The translations under genes were made by a program, and so were the position numbers. 64,000 nt of DNA from Clostridia bacterium (GTDB lineage Bacteria > Bacillota > Clostridia > Lachnospirales > Lachnospiraceae). Positions 7,523 to 18,382 of the stretch are shown here, piece after piece. The stretch lies in the NCBI GenBank assembly GCA_910576205.1, contig CAJTHL010000018.1, positions 30,496 through 94,495 on the forward strand. Reading direction: 5' to 3'. The notes under the pieces were generated by a model. That model ran no database searches and was not told where the DNA came from. It saw nothing but the letters and a program-made list of their open reading frames with translations. Numbering within the stretch: the first letter of the stretch is position 1; every line of letters begins with the position of its first letter.

Positions 7523-10348
7523 TTATCTTTTCAGATATTTTTTCACATATTTTCCCGTGTAGGACAACGGGCTTTCCGCCACCTCCTCGGGGGTTCCCTT
7601 TGCTATGACGGTGCCGCCCCGGTCTCCGCCCTCGGGGCCCATGTCGATCAGATAGTCGGCGGTTTTGATTACATCCAGGTTGTGTTCTATGACTACCACG
7701 GTGTTTCCGTTTTCCGCCAGACGCTGTAAAATTTCCGTCAGCTTGTGTACATCGGCAAAATGCAGGCCTGTGGTGGGTTCATCCAGAATATAGATGGTTT
7801 TTCCTGTGCTGCGACGGCTCAGTTCCGTGGCCAGCTTTACACGCTGGGCCTCTCCGCCTGACAGGGTGGTGGATGGCTGTCCAAGCTTTATATAGGAAAG
7901 TCCCACATCATTTAGCGTCTCGATCTTGCGGGAGATGGAGGGCACATTCTCAAAAAATTTCACCGCTTCCTCCACCGTCATATCCAGCACATCGAAAATA
8001 TTCTTCCCCTTATACCGCACTTCCAGGGTTTCCCGGTTGTACCGTTTTCCCTGGCACACCTCGCAGGGCACATAGACATCGGGAAGAAAATGCATCTCGA
8101 TTTTAATAATGCCGTCCCCGGAGCAGGCCTCGCAGCGCCCGCCCTTTACATTGAAGCTGAAACGTCCCTTTTTATAGCCCTTACTCTTGGCGTCGGAGGT
8201 AGAAGCAAACAGATCCCGGATCTGGTCAAATACTCCCGTATAGGTGGCCGGGTTAGAGCGGGGCGTCCTTCCTATGGGGGACTGGTCGATATTGATAACC
8301 TTGTCAAGCTGCTGGATTCCCTTGATCTCCGTGTGCCTACCCGGAATCGTCCTGGCCCGGTTCAATTCCTTTGCCAGACGCTTAAATAAAATCTCATTTA
8401 TCAGAGAGCTTTTTCCCGAGCCGGAAACGCCTGTGACACAGGTAAATACGCCCAGAGGAATCTCCACATCAATCTTCTTCAGATTATTTTCCCGGGCTCC
8501 CTTGACGGTGAGCCAGCCCATGGGGGTACGGCGCGTCTCCGGCACCGGAATCTCAAGCCTCCGGCTTAAATATGCTCCCGTAATGGATTCCGGCGTGTCC
8601 ATAATATCCTGGGCTGTTCCCGCAGCAATCACATGCCCGCCGTGTTCTCCCGCTCCCGGGCCGATATCCACAATATAGTCCGCCGCCAGCATGGTATCCT
8701 CGTCATGCTCCACCACCACCAGGGTATTTCCCAGATCCCGCAGGCGTTTCAAGGTGGCCAGAAGCTTGTCATTGTCCCTCTGGTGAAGGCCGATGCTGGG
8801 CTCGTCCAATATATAAGCCACCCCCACCAGACCAGATCCGATCTGGGTCGCCAGACGGATGCGCTGGGCCTCTCCGCCGGACAGGCTTCCCGTAGCTCTG
8901 GCCAGAGTCAGATAATCCAGTCCCACATCCATAAGGAACCCTACCCGGGCCCGGATTTCCCTCAGTATCTGATCGCCAATCAGACGCTGCTGGCGGGTCA
9001 GCTCCATCTCCTGAAGAAAGCCCTGGAGTTTGCCAATAGACATAGATGTAATCTCATAAATATTTTTATCCTGGATGGTCACGGCCAGGGAGGTCTGCTT
9101 CAGCCTCTGCCCCTTGCAGGCCTTACAGGGGGTAATACGCATAAATTCCTCATATTCCTGCTTCATGGTCTCGGAGCCCGTCTCCCGGTAGCGTCGTTCC
9201 ACATTGCGGATTAAGCCTTCAAAACTCACATCATAAACGCCCTCTCCCCTCTGCCCCTTGTAATGCACCTTTACCATGCGTCCGTTGGTTCCGTGGATAA
9301 GAATATCACGCACATCCTGGGAAAGCTGCTCATAGGGCGTATTAAGGTTAAATCCGTATTCTTCTGAAAGCGCTTTCAAGGTGGCATAGGTATAGCTGCC
9401 TGGATCCGTACAGGACTGCCAGCCCATAACCTGGATGGCTCCCCCTGCAATGCTTAGGGACGGATTGGGAATCATAAGCTCCTCGTCAAATTCCATTTTA
9501 TACCCCAGTCCAAAGCAGTCTGGACAGGCGCCAAAAGGATTGTTGAAGGAAAAACTCCGGGGTTCGATCTCCTCCATGCTGATACCGCAGTCCGGGCAGG
9601 CATAACTGGAGCTGAAGGTCAGCATTTCCCTGTCAATCACATCCACCACCAGCAATCCCTCCGAAAGTCCCAGAACCGTCTCGATAGAGTCTGCAAGCCG
9701 TTTTTCAATGCCCTCTTTAACCACCAGACGGTCTACTACAATCTCAATGAGATGCTTGATATTTTTGTCCAGCTTGATTTCCTCCGACAGCTCGTACAGA
9801 ATCCCGTCAATCCGCACCCGGACAAAGCCGCTCTTTTTCGCCTGCTCCAGCACCTTCACATGTTCCCCTTTGCGCCGTTTCACTACAGGGGCAAGAAGCT
9901 GGATTTTGCTCCGCTCCGGCAATGTCATAATCTGATCTACCATCTGGTCTACGGTCTGCCTCCGGATTTCCTTGCCGCACTTAGGACAGTGGGGAATCCC
10001 GATCCTGGCGTAGAGCAGACGGAAATAATCGTAAATCTCCGTGACAGTCCCCACCGTAGACCGGGGATTTCTGTTAGTTGATTTCTGATCTATGGAAATC
10101 GCCGGGGACAATCCCTCAATGCTCTCCACATCGGGCTTCTCCATCTGGCCCAGAAACTGTCTGGCGTAGGAGGACAGGGATTCCATATATCGCCTCTGCC
10201 CCTCCGCATAAATAGTATCAAAGGCCAGGGAGGATTTTCCCGAACCGCTTAAGCCCGTCAGCACCACAAACTCATTTCTTGGAATATTTACATCCAGGTT
10301 TTTCAGATTATGCTCATTGGCGCCTCTGATCTTGATAAATTGTCTCAT
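7523..10348 (-). CDS. uvrA: Excinuclease ABC subunit A
   Basis: 941 residues, the normal UvrA length. It has two ABC ATPase modules (Walker [10 protein letters not shown] near residue 31 and GVSGSGKSS near 640), signatures [11 protein letters not shown] and [10 protein letters not shown], and zinc-finger cysteine pairs (CPDC near 253, CEAC/CEVC near 740 and 763). UvrA recognises bulky DNA damage as a dimer and loads UvrB. The gene follows uvrB by 21 bases, so both are transcribed together. Confidence 0.98.
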   Translation of the reverse strand: MRQFIKIRGANEHNLKNLDVNIPRNEFVVLTGLSGSGKSSLAFDTIYAEGQRRYMESLSSYARQFLGQMEKPDVESIEGLSPAISIDQKSTNRNPRSTVGTVTEIYDYFRLLYARIGIPHCPKCGKEIRRQTVDQMVDQIMTLPERSKIQLLAPVVKRRKGEHVKVLEQAKKSGFVRVRIDGILYELSEEIKLDKNIKHLIEIVVDRLVVKEGIEKRLADSIETVLGLSEGLLVVDVIDREMLTFSSSYACPDCGISMEEIEPRSFSFNNPFGACPDCFGLGYKMEFDEELMIPNPSLSIAGGAIQVMGWQSCTDPGSYTYATLKALSEEYGFNLNTPYEQLSQDVRDILIHGTNGRMVKVHYKGQRGEGVYDVSFEGLIRNVERRYRETGSETMKQEYEEFMRITPCKACKGQRLKQTSLAVTIQDKNIYEITSMSIGKLQGFLQEMELTRQQRLIGDQILREIRARVGFLMDVGLDYLTLARATGSLSGGEAQRIRLATQIGSGLVGVAYILDEPSIGLHQRDNDKLLATLKRLRDLGNTLVVVEHDEDTMLAADYIVDIGPGAGEHGGHVIAAGTAQDIMDTPESITGAYLSRRLEIPVPETRRTPMGWLTVKGARENNLKKIDVEIPLGVFTCVTGVSGSGKSSLINEILFKRLAKELNRARTIPGRHTEIKGIQQLDKVINIDQSPIGRTPRSNPATYTGVFDQIRDLFASTSDAKSKGYKKGRFSFNVKGGRCEACSGDGIIKIEMHFLPDVYVPCEVCQGKRYNRETLEVRYKGKNIFDVLDMTVEEAVKFFENVPSISRKIETLNDVGLSYIKLGQPSTTLSGGEAQRVKLATELSRRSTGKTIYILDEPTTGLHFADVHKLTEILQRLAENGNTVVVIEHNLDVIKTADYLIDMGPEGGDRGGTVIAKGTPEEVAESPLSYTGKYVKKYLKR

Positions 10349-10369
10349 AATCTGCTCCTTCTCCTTCGG

Positions 10370-12427
10370 TTACATATCATGCAGCTGCTTTTTCAGCTCT
10401 ATCATCTTGTCCCGCAGCTCTGCAGCCGCCTCAAAGTTCAGTTCTGCAGCCGCCTTCTTCATTTTCTTGTCAATATCCGCAATAAGCTTCTTCAGCTCCT
10501 TCTCGCTCATGGACTCCGGATCTTTCTCAAACTGCAGCTCTTCCTGGGCAATTTCCTTGGTAATGCTGATAAGATCCCGCACTGCCTTCCTGATAGTCTG
10601 GGGCGTGATGCCGTGCTCCTGGTTGTAGGCCTCCTGTAATGCCCTCCTGCGCTCCGTCTCCTCCAGAGCGTAACGCATGGAATCCGTCACCATATCCGCG
10701 TACATAATCACATGGCCCTCCGAATTCCGGGCGGCACGGCCAATGGTCTGAATAAGGGACGTGCCGGAACGTAAGAACCCTTCCTTATCCGCGTCCAGAA
10801 TCGCCACCAGAGTAATCTCCGGAATGTCCAGACCCTCCCTCAGCAGGTTAATGCCCACCAGAACGTCAAAGACATCCAGTCGCATATCCCGGATAATTTC
10901 TGTGCGTTCCAGTGTGTCAATATCCGAGTGCAGATATTTCACACGGATTCCCAGCTCCCGCATATAGTCCGTCAGATCTTCCGCCATGCGCTTAGTCAAG
11001 GTAGTAATCAGAATTTTGTGGCCCTTTGCCACCTCCTTATTGACCTCCCCTACAAGATCGTCAATCTGGCCCTCCACAGGGCGCACTTCTACCTTGGGAT
11101 CCAGAAGTCCTGTGGGCCGGATAATCTGTTCCGCCCGCAACAGCTCATGGTCCGCCTCATAATCCCCAGGCGTAGCGGAAACAAACAGCATCTGGTCTAT
11201 TTTACTCTCAAATTCACCAAAATTCAAGGGGCGGTTATCCTTTGCCGAAGGAAGCCGGAAACCATAATCCACCAATGTGGACTTTCTGGACTGGTCTCCC
11301 GCATACATTCCCCGGATCTGTGGAATGGTCTTGTGGGACTCGTCAATAATAATCAGAAAATCCTCCGGGAAATAATCCATCAATGTGTTGGGCGGCGCCC
11401 CGGGCGCCAATCCGGCCAGATGTCTGGAATAGTTCTCGATTCCGGAACAGAAGCCTGTCTCCTTCAGCATTTCAATGTCAAAGTTTGTCCGCTCTGATAT
11501 CCTCTGGGCTTCCAGAAGCTTGTCCTCCCCTTTAAAATAACGGATCCGTTCCTCCAGCTCCTCCTCAATGGCCCTGGCCGCCTGACGTATCTGCTCCGCC
11601 GGAACCACGTAGTGGGAAGCCGGAAAGATCGCCACATGATCCCGCACTCCCCTAATCTCCCCGGTCAGCACATCAATCTCCGAAATCCTGTCAATCTCGT
11701 CTCCGAAAAATTCAACCCGGATAGCCGTATCCATTTCACTGGCCGGAATAATCTCCAGCACATCACCTCTCACCCGGAAGGTTCCCCGTCGGAAATCCAT
11801 ATCATTCCGCTCATACTGGATATCCACCAGCTGCCGCAGAACCGCATCCCGGTCCTTCTGCATACCCGGTCTTAGAGATACCATCATCTTCTCAAAGTTC
11901 TCCGGCTCTCCCAGCCCATAAATGCAGGATACGGAGGACACGATAATCACGTCCCTGCGCTCAATCAATGATGCCGTGGCCGACAGACGCAGCTTGTCGA
12001 TCTCATCATTGATGGAGGAGTCCTTGGCAATGTAGGTGTCGCTGGAGGGGACATAGGCTTCGGGTTGGTAGTAGTCGTAGTAGGAGACAAAATACTCCAC
12101 TGCATTCTCCGGGAACATCTCCTTGAATTCTCCGTAAAGCTGCGCCGCAAGCGTCTTGTTGTGGGCGATGACCAGCGTCGGCTTCTGCAATTCCTGAATG
12201 ACATTCGCCATCGTAAATGTCTTGCCGGAACCCGTAACCCCTAGTAAAGTCTGGAATTGATTGCCCTCCCTAAAGCCTTTGACCAGCTCGGCGATAGCCT
12301 GCGGCTGGTCGCCTGTGGGCTTGTAGGGGGCTTGTAATTTAAAAGCATGCCCGTCCTTTGGGCTGCTTTTATGAGCAAGTAGCTGACCGCTGTCAGCGGA
12401 TTGCGAATTTCCTCTCTTATCTGGCAT
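10370..12427 (-). CDS. uvrB: Excinuclease ABC subunit B, with a 5' end duplicated and probably replaced by the island
   Basis: 685 residues. DEAD-type helicase fold with Walker A GVTGSGKT, the damage-probing beta-hairpin [12 protein letters not shown], and the C-terminal UVR motif that contacts UvrC. The start at 12427 has GGAGG 8-9 bases upstream. Relative to the truncated copy at 37.4-37.7 kb the N-terminus carries about 25 extra residues (residues 3-29, rich in Ser, Lys and Asp) before KLQAPYKP, where UvrB proteins normally begin. The first ~118 codons lie in a direct repeat, so this gene is probably a chimera made when the island entered uvrB. It should be functional: no motif is lost. 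Confidence 0.97.
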   Translation of the reverse strand: MPDKRGNSQSADSGQLLAHKSSPKDGHAFKLQAPYKPTGDQPQAIAELVKGFREGNQFQTLLGVTGSGKTFTMANVIQELQKPTLVIAHNKTLAAQLYGEFKEMFPENAVEYFVSYYDYYQPEAYVPSSDTYIAKDSSINDEIDKLRLSATASLIERRDVIIVSSVSCIYGLGEPENFEKMMVSLRPGMQKDRDAVLRQLVDIQYERNDMDFRRGTFRVRGDVLEIIPASEMDTAIRVEFFGDEIDRISEIDVLTGEIRGVRDHVAIFPASHYVVPAEQIRQAARAIEEELEERIRYFKGEDKLLEAQRISERTNFDIEMLKETGFCSGIENYSRHLAGLAPGAPPNTLMDYFPEDFLIIIDESHKTIPQIRGMYAGDQSRKSTLVDYGFRLPSAKDNRPLNFGEFESKIDQMLFVSATPGDYEADHELLRAEQIIRPTGLLDPKVEVRPVEGQIDDLVGEVNKEVAKGHKILITTLTKRMAEDLTDYMRELGIRVKYLHSDIDTLERTEIIRDMRLDVFDVLVGINLLREGLDIPEITLVAILDADKEGFLRSGTSLIQTIGRAARNSEGHVIMYADMVTDSMRYALEETERRRALQEAYNQEHGITPQTIRKAVRDLISITKEIAQEELQFEKDPESMSEKELKKLIADIDKKMKKAAAELNFEAAAELRDKMIELKKQLHDM

Positions 12428-12441
12428 ATGAAAACCTCCAA

Positions 12442-12570
12442 TTTGTGGCCGAAAAAAGTTTGCTTATTCGCCCAAAATTCGTGTAATTCAGTTTTCGATT
12501 CGTGTAATTTGGGCTTGCAAAGCTGGCGAATAAGCGTTAAAATAGCAATTACACGAATGCAGGTCACAAA
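12442..12570 (-). repeat. Foldback structure in the uvrB leader (copy 1)
   Basis: Between promoter and ribosome binding site the leader contains nested inverted repeats: GCTTATTCGCC (12462-12472) with GGCGAATAAGC (12525-12535), and ATTCGTGTAATT motifs with AATTACACGAAT. Outer arms are only 6 bases (TTTGTG/CACAAA). The transcript could fold into a long hairpin ending close to the uvrB ribosome binding site. Function unknown; it may be a small foldback insertion or an RNA control element. Confidence 0.65.
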
Positions 12571-12646
12571 ACCGTATTTTTGAAACGAAACAACACTGAA
12601 AAACACCAGCCAGTACAGATAGTATTATCCAGTCATTTGGTTTTTC

Positions 12647-12697
12647 ATTATAACACATAAATCAAAAAAAGTACAGACCAAAACCGAACTTTTGTTC
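12647..12697 (-). promoter_or_regulatory. uvrBA promoter with LexA (SOS) box, active copy
   Basis: CGAAC-TTTT-GTTC at 12685-12697 fits the Firmicute LexA/DinR box GAAC-N4-GTTC. A perfect TATAAT lies at 12647-12652 on the minus strand, roughly a promoter length downstream of the box; a weak TGTACT sits 17 bases before it. This places uvrBA under SOS control, as known for uvrBA in Bacillus. The leader is unusually long (~220 bases). Confidence 0.8.
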
Positions 12698-12738
12698 TAT
12701 ACTTTTTTATGCCATTCTGTTATGCCAGTATCTTAGTT

Positions 12739-13883
12739 TCATGCAAGAAATTCACTGATTTGTTCTATATAATTATCTTCTGAAAAATCTGTACCGCTTT
12801 GGGATTGAAATTGTTCTTTAATAAAATGGTACAGAAGGTGCTTCGCAAATCATGCCACCTTATATCAGGCAGACCATTGTCCTCTAGCAGCTTCTTATAA
12901 TGCCTTCAGTGAAAATCCTTGCTTCTCGGACGCCCATAGGTGGAACAGCAGATATAATCCAAATCCTGAAATGTGCCTGACCGCCTTCTGCGGTTCTTCT
13001 CATACACTTTTCTTTCTTCCAGAATTGCTTCAAACACATAATCCGGTATGGGGATGGTTCGGTAGCTGGATGGCGTTTTCAATCCGATTTCCTGTTTTGT
13101 AAACGTCTTAGCTGGGAAGTCCCCAGCAGTCGTGTTCGGCTTCTTGCCTAACTGCCGCTGTACTTTTAATGTCCGGTTGATATAATCTATATCCGAATAT
13201 TTTACCCCATTGATTTCACACCGCCTCAATCCCAACAGCACGGCAAATAATACCTGCATATGGATTGGCGTTTCCCGGCTCGCTTCAATGAGCGTTAAAA
13301 CCTGCTCCATATTCAGCGTCTTTTGTGTGTCGCTGTTCCGGGTGTGATATGCTTTCTTCTCTATCTGCTTTGGCAGTGCCACATCAATCGTCGGATTTAT
13401 GGAAATGATTTTCTTATTCACAGCATATTGCATAGACGTATTCATCACCGTTTTTACCAATCTTGCGATAGAAACGGAAGCCGCCGCTTCTTCATAGTAA
13501 AGGCTCTGGATATGGCTCCGTTTAATTTCTGTCATTCTGATGTTGCCCATCGCCGGAATCACATGGTTATTCACAATATTGGAATAAGTTTCATAGGAGC
13601 CGCTTGTAATGTGTGGGCGCATTTCTTTTTCAAGCCAGAACAGCACAAAATCTTTTACCTTTACACTTGTGTATACCACATATGTGCCTGAATATAATTC
13701 GCCCAGCGTCTTGTCCCTGTCCGTGTTCGCCGCTTTCTTTGTCGCAAATCCAGATTTCTGCTGTGGTATTTTTGTCCCGTCCGCATAAATCAGCACTACA
13801 CGATAGCCAAACTTATTCTTAATCGGCGTGACGTTATAAACCTTCCAGTCCACAAACTGCTGTAATTTCAAATCAAATTCCAT
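12739..13883 (-). pseudogene. Tyrosine recombinase (phage-type integrase) 1, broken
   Basis: Reads as an integrase: an N-terminal arm-binding region, a SAM-like core-binding domain, then the catalytic domain with the first Arg in LLGLRRCEI. An in-frame TGA (12906-12908) cuts the catalytic domain after GRPRSKDFH. The same frame goes on with RHYKKLL and WHDLRSTF (second Arg box). After NPKAV the frame is lost and a tail (DFSEDNYIEQISEFLA) appears in another frame, so the segment with the catalytic Tyr is missing. The likely start is the ATG at 13883, directly after the stop of the next recombinase, with GGACAGGA upstream. Cannot be active as read. Confidence 0.85.
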
Positions 13884-13884
13884 G

Positions 13885-14838
13885 TTATCCTGTCCCTTCC
13901 CTGCCTTCTGGAATAAAAGCGTCATTCATAAAGGCAATAATCTTTTCTTTTTCATCCATAACGTCACAATAATATTCAAAGGTTGTATTGACAGAACTGT
14001 GTCCCAACACCCCTGATATTTTCGCAAGAGGAACACCCTGTTCCACCAAAATGGTGGCAAACATATGTCGAAGTCCATGCACAGTTACGGCAGGAAGCCC
14101 ATTCCGCACACACAGCTTTGTCAAAGCGTTATTCATAGCAGACAGACTATGTACCTTTCCATTTGCCTGACAACTGATATAATCGTTATCAATAAAAGCC
14201 TCCTGCATCTTTTCTTTATACATATCTATCTGATATTTTGTTTTCTCCAGCTCTGTAATAATGACCTCCGGCACACGCAGCACCCGAAAACTGTTGGGCG
14301 TTTTGGGGTCACGTTCGATTAAAATATTTTCTTCAATCCTGCTCCCCTCTTTTATAATAGGGTTTGCAACAATCTGCCTGCTGATTTTCACACTACGGCG
14401 TTCTAGATCAAAGTCAGAAAATTTCAAGCCATAGTTTTCGCCTTTCCGCAGTCCGCAAAACAGTCCCAACAGAATTTCAAGATACCAGTTATCCTTTGAA
14501 GCCGCCTAAAAAAGTATTTTTATTTTCTCCCTGCTGAGAATCACGATATTGGGTTTCTTTCGCTTATACGGCCTTGTTTCCGGCACGGGATTCACATTGA
14601 CATAACCCTCTATAACTGCTTCTTTCATGGCCAGATTCAGAATTTCCCGTCCTTTGTTTCCTGCCGAAACACAAGCCTTTGACGTCCTCTCCAGAAGTCC
14701 GTCCAGGTATTCCACGCTGACAAACCTCATCTTTATATCATAATCAATGTTGGGGATAATCAAGTCATATAAGGTGTATGCTCCAACCATTCTTGTTGTC
14801 GTTTCAATTCTTTTTGAATATAATAAGCAGTCCTCCAT
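13885..14838 (-). pseudogene. Tyrosine recombinase 2, interrupted by an in-frame stop
   Basis: The C-terminal half keeps the full catalytic set: Arg in GLRKGE, HGLRH, His in GHSS and Tyr in TFEYYC. The N-terminal half (core-binding domain, from MEDCLLYSKR) lies in the same frame, but a TAG at 14506-14508 (after REKIKILF) separates the two. The frame stays open to about 14913 without a start codon, so the N-terminus is lost too. It ends 1 base before the start of recombinase 1, so the two formed a tandem pair, as in elements that use two or three recombinases. A single base change would repair the stop, but the missing start makes activity unlikely. Confidence 0.82.
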
Positions 14839-14945
14839 GCTCCATGTGAAGGTTGATTGTCTAAATCTTTCTATTGAACAAAAAATATTATCTCTACCAT
14901 CAACATGTATTTTTTAGCAGTTATTACACTACAGAACAACCCTAT

Positions 14946-15224
14946 TTAAAAACCAAGCCCTTGTTTGATTTTCTCCATGATTTCATTATCAAATTGATAA
15001 TTCATTTCCCTTAGTCCAATCGTAGCTCCCTTTTTGGGGTATATCCATAAAACACCCATATCTCTTGCAGCTTGTTTCAAAGTGAACTTTTTATCTGATG
15101 TGGCAACTACAAACACCACATCTTTAATTTCCGAATAGGGCAGCCGCTTCTTTTCCAATACCAGGCCCTTTTCATAAAAACGGGCTGCGCCGTCTCCACG
15201 TTTTTTCGGAACCTCTACAATCAA
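14946..15224 (-). CDS. Small protein of unknown function, last gene of the immunity array
   Basis: 92 residues, alternating beta-like and helical stretches (KGLVLEKKRLPYSEIKDVVFV), similar in pattern to PH-like or toxin-immunity small proteins, though I do not recognise the family. It begins with a TTG that overlaps the stop of the upstream SUKH gene, so the two are translationally coupled. It may be part of the same immunity module. No active-site motif is visible. Confidence 0.6.
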   Translation of the reverse strand: MIVEVPKKRGDGAARFYEKGLVLEKKRLPYSEIKDVVFVVATSDKKFTLKQAARDMGVLWIYPKKGATIGLREMNYQFDNEIMEKIKQGLGF

Positions 15225-16489
15225 TTTCCCAAACTCTGCATCCGGCGCACCATCGGCAAGGTTTCATCTTTTGTCACAAACCAGAATGTACATTCTTCAC
15301 TGTCATACAATCCAACAGCCTGCCCATCCATGGCCTGGTAAAGCCTTCGGGTATTGCCTGCGGCGATCTGATCCGTAATACCTGCAATGGAAGACAGGTA
15401 TGGACTCAACTTCCCTCCTTCAGACAACATCGATGGTTCAAAATCCGGAAACTCCCAAAGGATCAGATTCAATTTTTCATCACAAGCCAGCGCCCACAAA
15501 AATTCCGCCGCCCAGTGATACACCGCCTGATTTTCTGTGAGAAAATTCACTTTGCCATCCTTTATCTGCTTCAATCCGGAAAGAGGACGAACCACGTTAT
15601 AACTGTGATAAAATCTGCCTGGCAGATAGCGGTAAAACTCTTCCAATGAAAGCGGCAGTGAAGCCCCCAGACGGGCTCCTGCCCGTTCAATACTTTCCTC
15701 CTTCGCTCCCTTTCCCTCAATCCCGGCAAATTTGCAGAGAAACTGTAATACCGGGGCAATGGATTTCAGTTCCCGTTCCTGTGGCGGCTGGGGTGGAGCC
15801 GAGTTAAAAACAGGATGTCCATCCTGGCTTTTTATCCAGACATATTTGAATCCCATCTGTTTCATAAGCTGTTCCATTTCCTCATCAGTCCTGCCGCCAA
15901 AATAAGCCAACTCTGAATAGAGAATACTTCCACATAAAATCCTGGATGGTTCCTCCACAAAGTTTACGCTAAAATTTGTTCTATGACTGGAAAGATGCTC
16001 CGGCGGAACATGATAAAACGTATTCGGAAGATGCTCCCGCATTTTTTTCCAATAACTTTCCGCCTTATCCTTGTTGACGGCCGCCACGCTGGGCTGCGCC
16101 AGGGTCTGCTGGTATCCTAGCCATTCCATGATCCACTGAGAGAGTTTTGACTGATTGCATGGCACTTCACGGCCCTCCAGATGCTTTTCTTCCTTGCGTG
16201 TTTCCGGCAGCACATAAAGCCCCCACATCTGCGGATTTTCCAGATCATTGCTGCTCATGGTATCCGTCCAATAGACACGTTTGCAAATTTTTAATTCCTC
16301 AAGTGGAATCAGATTTCCCTTTTCCGTAAAAGCAGGATCATCCGGATGAAAGGTCAGATATAATTCCTGCAGAGCCTGGGGTAGCATAACCCCCAGTTCT
16401 TTTTCCTTGTCTGCAATGTCCTCCGGTGTCACGGAGCTTTCCATACTGCTGCCAAAAGATTTGATTTTTTTCAGTTCTTCAGATATCAT
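15221..16489 (-). CDS. Double SUKH (SMI1/KNR4) domain protein, candidate immunity protein
   Basis: 422 residues with two SUKH-like domains. The first has IADKEKELGVMLPQALQELY near residues 25-45; the second has GARLGASLPLSLEEFYRYLPG near 275-300. The helix followed by GxxLPxxLxxFY is the hallmark of the SMI1/KNR4 superfamily, whose bacterial members mostly neutralise polymorphic or contact-dependent toxins. No toxin gene is adjacent. Four-base coupling with the next gene. The immunity role is inferred from family and context. Confidence 0.75.
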   Translation of the reverse strand: MISEELKKIKSFGSSMESSVTPEDIADKEKELGVMLPQALQELYLTFHPDDPAFTEKGNLIPLEELKICKRVYWTDTMSSNDLENPQMWGLYVLPETRKEEKHLEGREVPCNQSKLSQWIMEWLGYQQTLAQPSVAAVNKDKAESYWKKMREHLPNTFYHVPPEHLSSHRTNFSVNFVEEPSRILCGSILYSELAYFGGRTDEEMEQLMKQMGFKYVWIKSQDGHPVFNSAPPQPPQERELKSIAPVLQFLCKFAGIEGKGAKEESIERAGARLGASLPLSLEEFYRYLPGRFYHSYNVVRPLSGLKQIKDGKVNFLTENQAVYHWAAEFLWALACDEKLNLILWEFPDFEPSMLSEGGKLSPYLSSIAGITDQIAAGNTRRLYQAMDGQAVGLYDSEECTFWFVTKDETLPMVRRMQSLGN

Positions 16490-16501
16490 AGCGCCGCCTT
16501 C

Positions 16502-17200
16502 CTATTCTTTATAATAAATCACCGGGACTCCTTCAAACGCCAGTCCTTCCTTCCTGCACAACTCGTAAAAATCGCCGTTCCTGTTATTGTTCTGCCATTC
16601 AAAATAGATTTGATACAATTTCATGTAATACTCAAACTCTTCCACAAGCTGCGGATCTACTGTTTTTTCTGAAAGGATTTTCTTTGCTACACCTACAATA
16701 TTTTCAAATTCCTCTTTTGTAATGCGGATGCTCTCCGGAAAATGATGCTGCCCCCACCATAGGGAATCAAGCTGCTCCCTGAAATAGAGCTGAACCGTCT
16801 GAGGATCACATTTTTCATGCATGTATGCGCGCTCCAGGATGGGATAAAAATCATGTTCCATCTTTGGATCGTGGGGATTGTAAATGTTTCCAAAAATCTG
16901 GTACGCCCACCGCATCTGCGGCATCTGATTTTTCTCACATTCACGGCTTAAATAATCGTCAAGCAGCTTTGTTAATTGAAATGGCAGGTGGCGTCTGGGC
17001 AACGCATCCCCCGGAAATTTCATCTCATCCAGGTATTCTCTGCAAAACCGAAACAAAACAGCGTCTGCATCTGCATCCGGCACATTTTCTTTAAAAGATT
17101 TTGTAAATGAGAACAGAAAGCTGTTTGCCTGCTTTTTCAATCCCTTTTTACGCAGATCCCAATATTTCTGTATCTCTGTGATAAACTGCTCATAATCCAT
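16502..17200 (-). CDS. Helical protein of unknown function in the immunity array
   Basis: 232 residues, acidic, mostly alpha-helical, no signal peptide or membrane segment; aromatic-rich (many Trp, Tyr, Phe), as often seen in immunity proteins. The start overlaps the end of the upstream gene by 11 bases and has GGAAGAG upstream. I do not recognise the family. Its setting between SUKH and DUF3396-like genes suggests an immunity protein. Confidence 0.65.
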   Translation of the reverse strand: MDYEQFITEIQKYWDLRKKGLKKQANSFLFSFTKSFKENVPDADADAVLFRFCREYLDEMKFPGDALPRRHLPFQLTKLLDDYLSRECEKNQMPQMRWAYQIFGNIYNPHDPKMEHDFYPILERAYMHEKCDPQTVQLYFREQLDSLWWGQHHFPESIRITKEEFENIVGVAKKILSEKTVDPQLVEEFEYYMKLYQIYFEWQNNNRNGDFYELCRKEGLAFEGVPVIYYKE

Positions 17201-17654
17201 GTCCTAACTCCTCTGGAAGATTCTTTCCGAACAATTCTCTGATTGGAAATTCTGGAACCAGTTTCTTTTTCCTGTCATATTTTTCAGACGCATGATATGG
17301 CCGGAAAAGAAATCCCCTGCCCAACTCTGCCCGAATCTCTTGGGCTACACTCTTCTCAAAATATTCTACAACCTTCTCTCGCTGCTCTGATGGTATATCC
17401 TCAAATACACTTTCCGTCAGCTGGATTGCTATAGTTTCTCCAACTTCCTCCGTTTTCCAGCAAGGGGCATTGAGTATGGTTTCTCTTCCCAAAAGGTTAA
17501 TATACGGCAATCCGAAATAGGTACGCCACTTGAGGGCAGGGCATCGGACAGACAGATCATCCGGAATAAGCATGCTTTCCGTTGCGGTACATGGGATAGA
17601 GCTGGTAAAATCGTAGATTTTTGCATGGACTGGGGAAAACCTGCAAAGTGGCAT
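17190..17654 (-). CDS. DUF3396-like (T6SS-type immunity) protein, probably N-terminally truncated
   Basis: About 154 residues. The segment TYFGLPYINLLGRETI, followed by GETIAIQLTESVFE, resembles the C-terminal half of DUF3396 proteins, a family with known type VI secretion immunity members that are usually about twice this length. The ATG at 17654 has GGAG 9 bases upstream, while a TTG at 17669 has none. The missing N-terminal half suggests a shortened or decayed gene. Family assignment is tentative. Confidence 0.55.
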   Translation of the reverse strand: MPLCRFSPVHAKIYDFTSSIPCTATESMLIPDDLSVRCPALKWRTYFGLPYINLLGRETILNAPCWKTEEVGETIAIQLTESVFEDIPSEQREKVVEYFEKSVAQEIRAELGRGFLFRPYHASEKYDRKKKLVPEFPIRELFGKNLPEELGHGL

Positions 17655-17673
17655 GCCGAAGTTCTCCAATCTG

Positions 17674-18357
17674 TTAACAGGAATAATCCTGCTCTAATTC
17701 CTCCTGTGTGGGGAATCTTGCTTCATCCTCGTCAAGAAAGTCACCAGTACAGGCAAAACGGAGAAAATCATGAAAGTCCTTACAGATATAAAGTTCCCGT
17801 GTTTCCATATACTTCCTTACTTCCGATTTGCTGTTCCATTTTACCCCGGCGCCCATCATGTCATATACGCCCTCTTCATGTATCGTGACAACGCCGCCGC
17901 TTACCAGATCCAGATGCACCAGATACCCGTATACCTTTCCAAGCCCGATAAATCCTGCCTCCAAAAAGCAGGGGCAATCATCCCGGGTTTTCTGTTCTTG
18001 CTGGAGGTTCTTCAAAAATTCTGTTCCGCTGTTTCCCTGAATATTATGCCAATCAAACTCAACCGTTGGGCCAATGTCAAATTCGGGCCTGGGAATATAG
18101 CCATTTTTCTCCCGTGAAAAGGTTTTGCTCCATGAACAGGCAAAGGAATCTCCGCAAAAGGAAACAAGCACAGTAATGTCACCTGGCATTTTATAGCTTA
18201 ACAAAAATTCACGGTAGGGCGCTGGCAGCTTATATCCAAGCCCTTTTTCAATATCTGATAAATCTTTCTCTGTAAAGCCGGATTCTTTGAATGGCTCTTT
18301 CCATAACTGCGGTTCCCGTTCTCTCAATATCCCCAAATACTTTTTTGCCGTTGTCAT
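17674..18357 (-). CDS. SUKH (SMI1/KNR4) domain protein, candidate immunity protein
   Basis: 227 residues. The SUKH signature is clear near residues 30-60: LSDIEKGLGYKLPAPYREF, then ISLLS-like core strands. The start at 18357 is chosen because AAAGGAGG lies 5-6 bases upstream; a longer start at 18375 has none. Soluble, acidic. Lies 4 bases before the DUF3396-like frame and 25 bases after a broken gene. Likely neutralises an unidentified toxin. Confidence 0.8.
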   Translation of the reverse strand: MTTAKKYLGILREREPQLWKEPFKESGFTEKDLSDIEKGLGYKLPAPYREFLLSYKMPGDITVLVSFCGDSFACSWSKTFSREKNGYIPRPEFDIGPTVEFDWHNIQGNSGTEFLKNLQQEQKTRDDCPCFLEAGFIGLGKVYGYLVHLDLVSGGVVTIHEEGVYDMMGAGVKWNSKSEVRKYMETRELYICKDFHDFLRFACTGDFLDEDEARFPTQEELEQDYSC

Positions 18358-18382
18358 AAAAGCCTCCTTTGACAAATCATAG

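Larger units (their letters stand above)
12083..12698 (-). repeat. Direct repeat copy 1: uvrB 5' end, leader, promoter and LexA box
   Basis: This segment matches 37447-38036 nearly base for base, apart from scattered substitutions, a 75-base insertion in the uvrB N-terminal codons here and two ~20-base arm segments present only in the other copy. Similarity stops abruptly at TAGTAGGA-N-ACAAAATACTCC on the uvrB side and just past the LexA box on the other. The sharp edge inside uvrB is the likely attachment core. The other end is probably where homology between the element-borne and the chromosomal promoter region ends. Confidence 0.9.

Noticed and set aside
7873..10081. Several open frames on the plus strand opposite uvrA
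   Set aside because: They mirror a strongly conserved gene, have no ribosome binding sites and no recognisable product.
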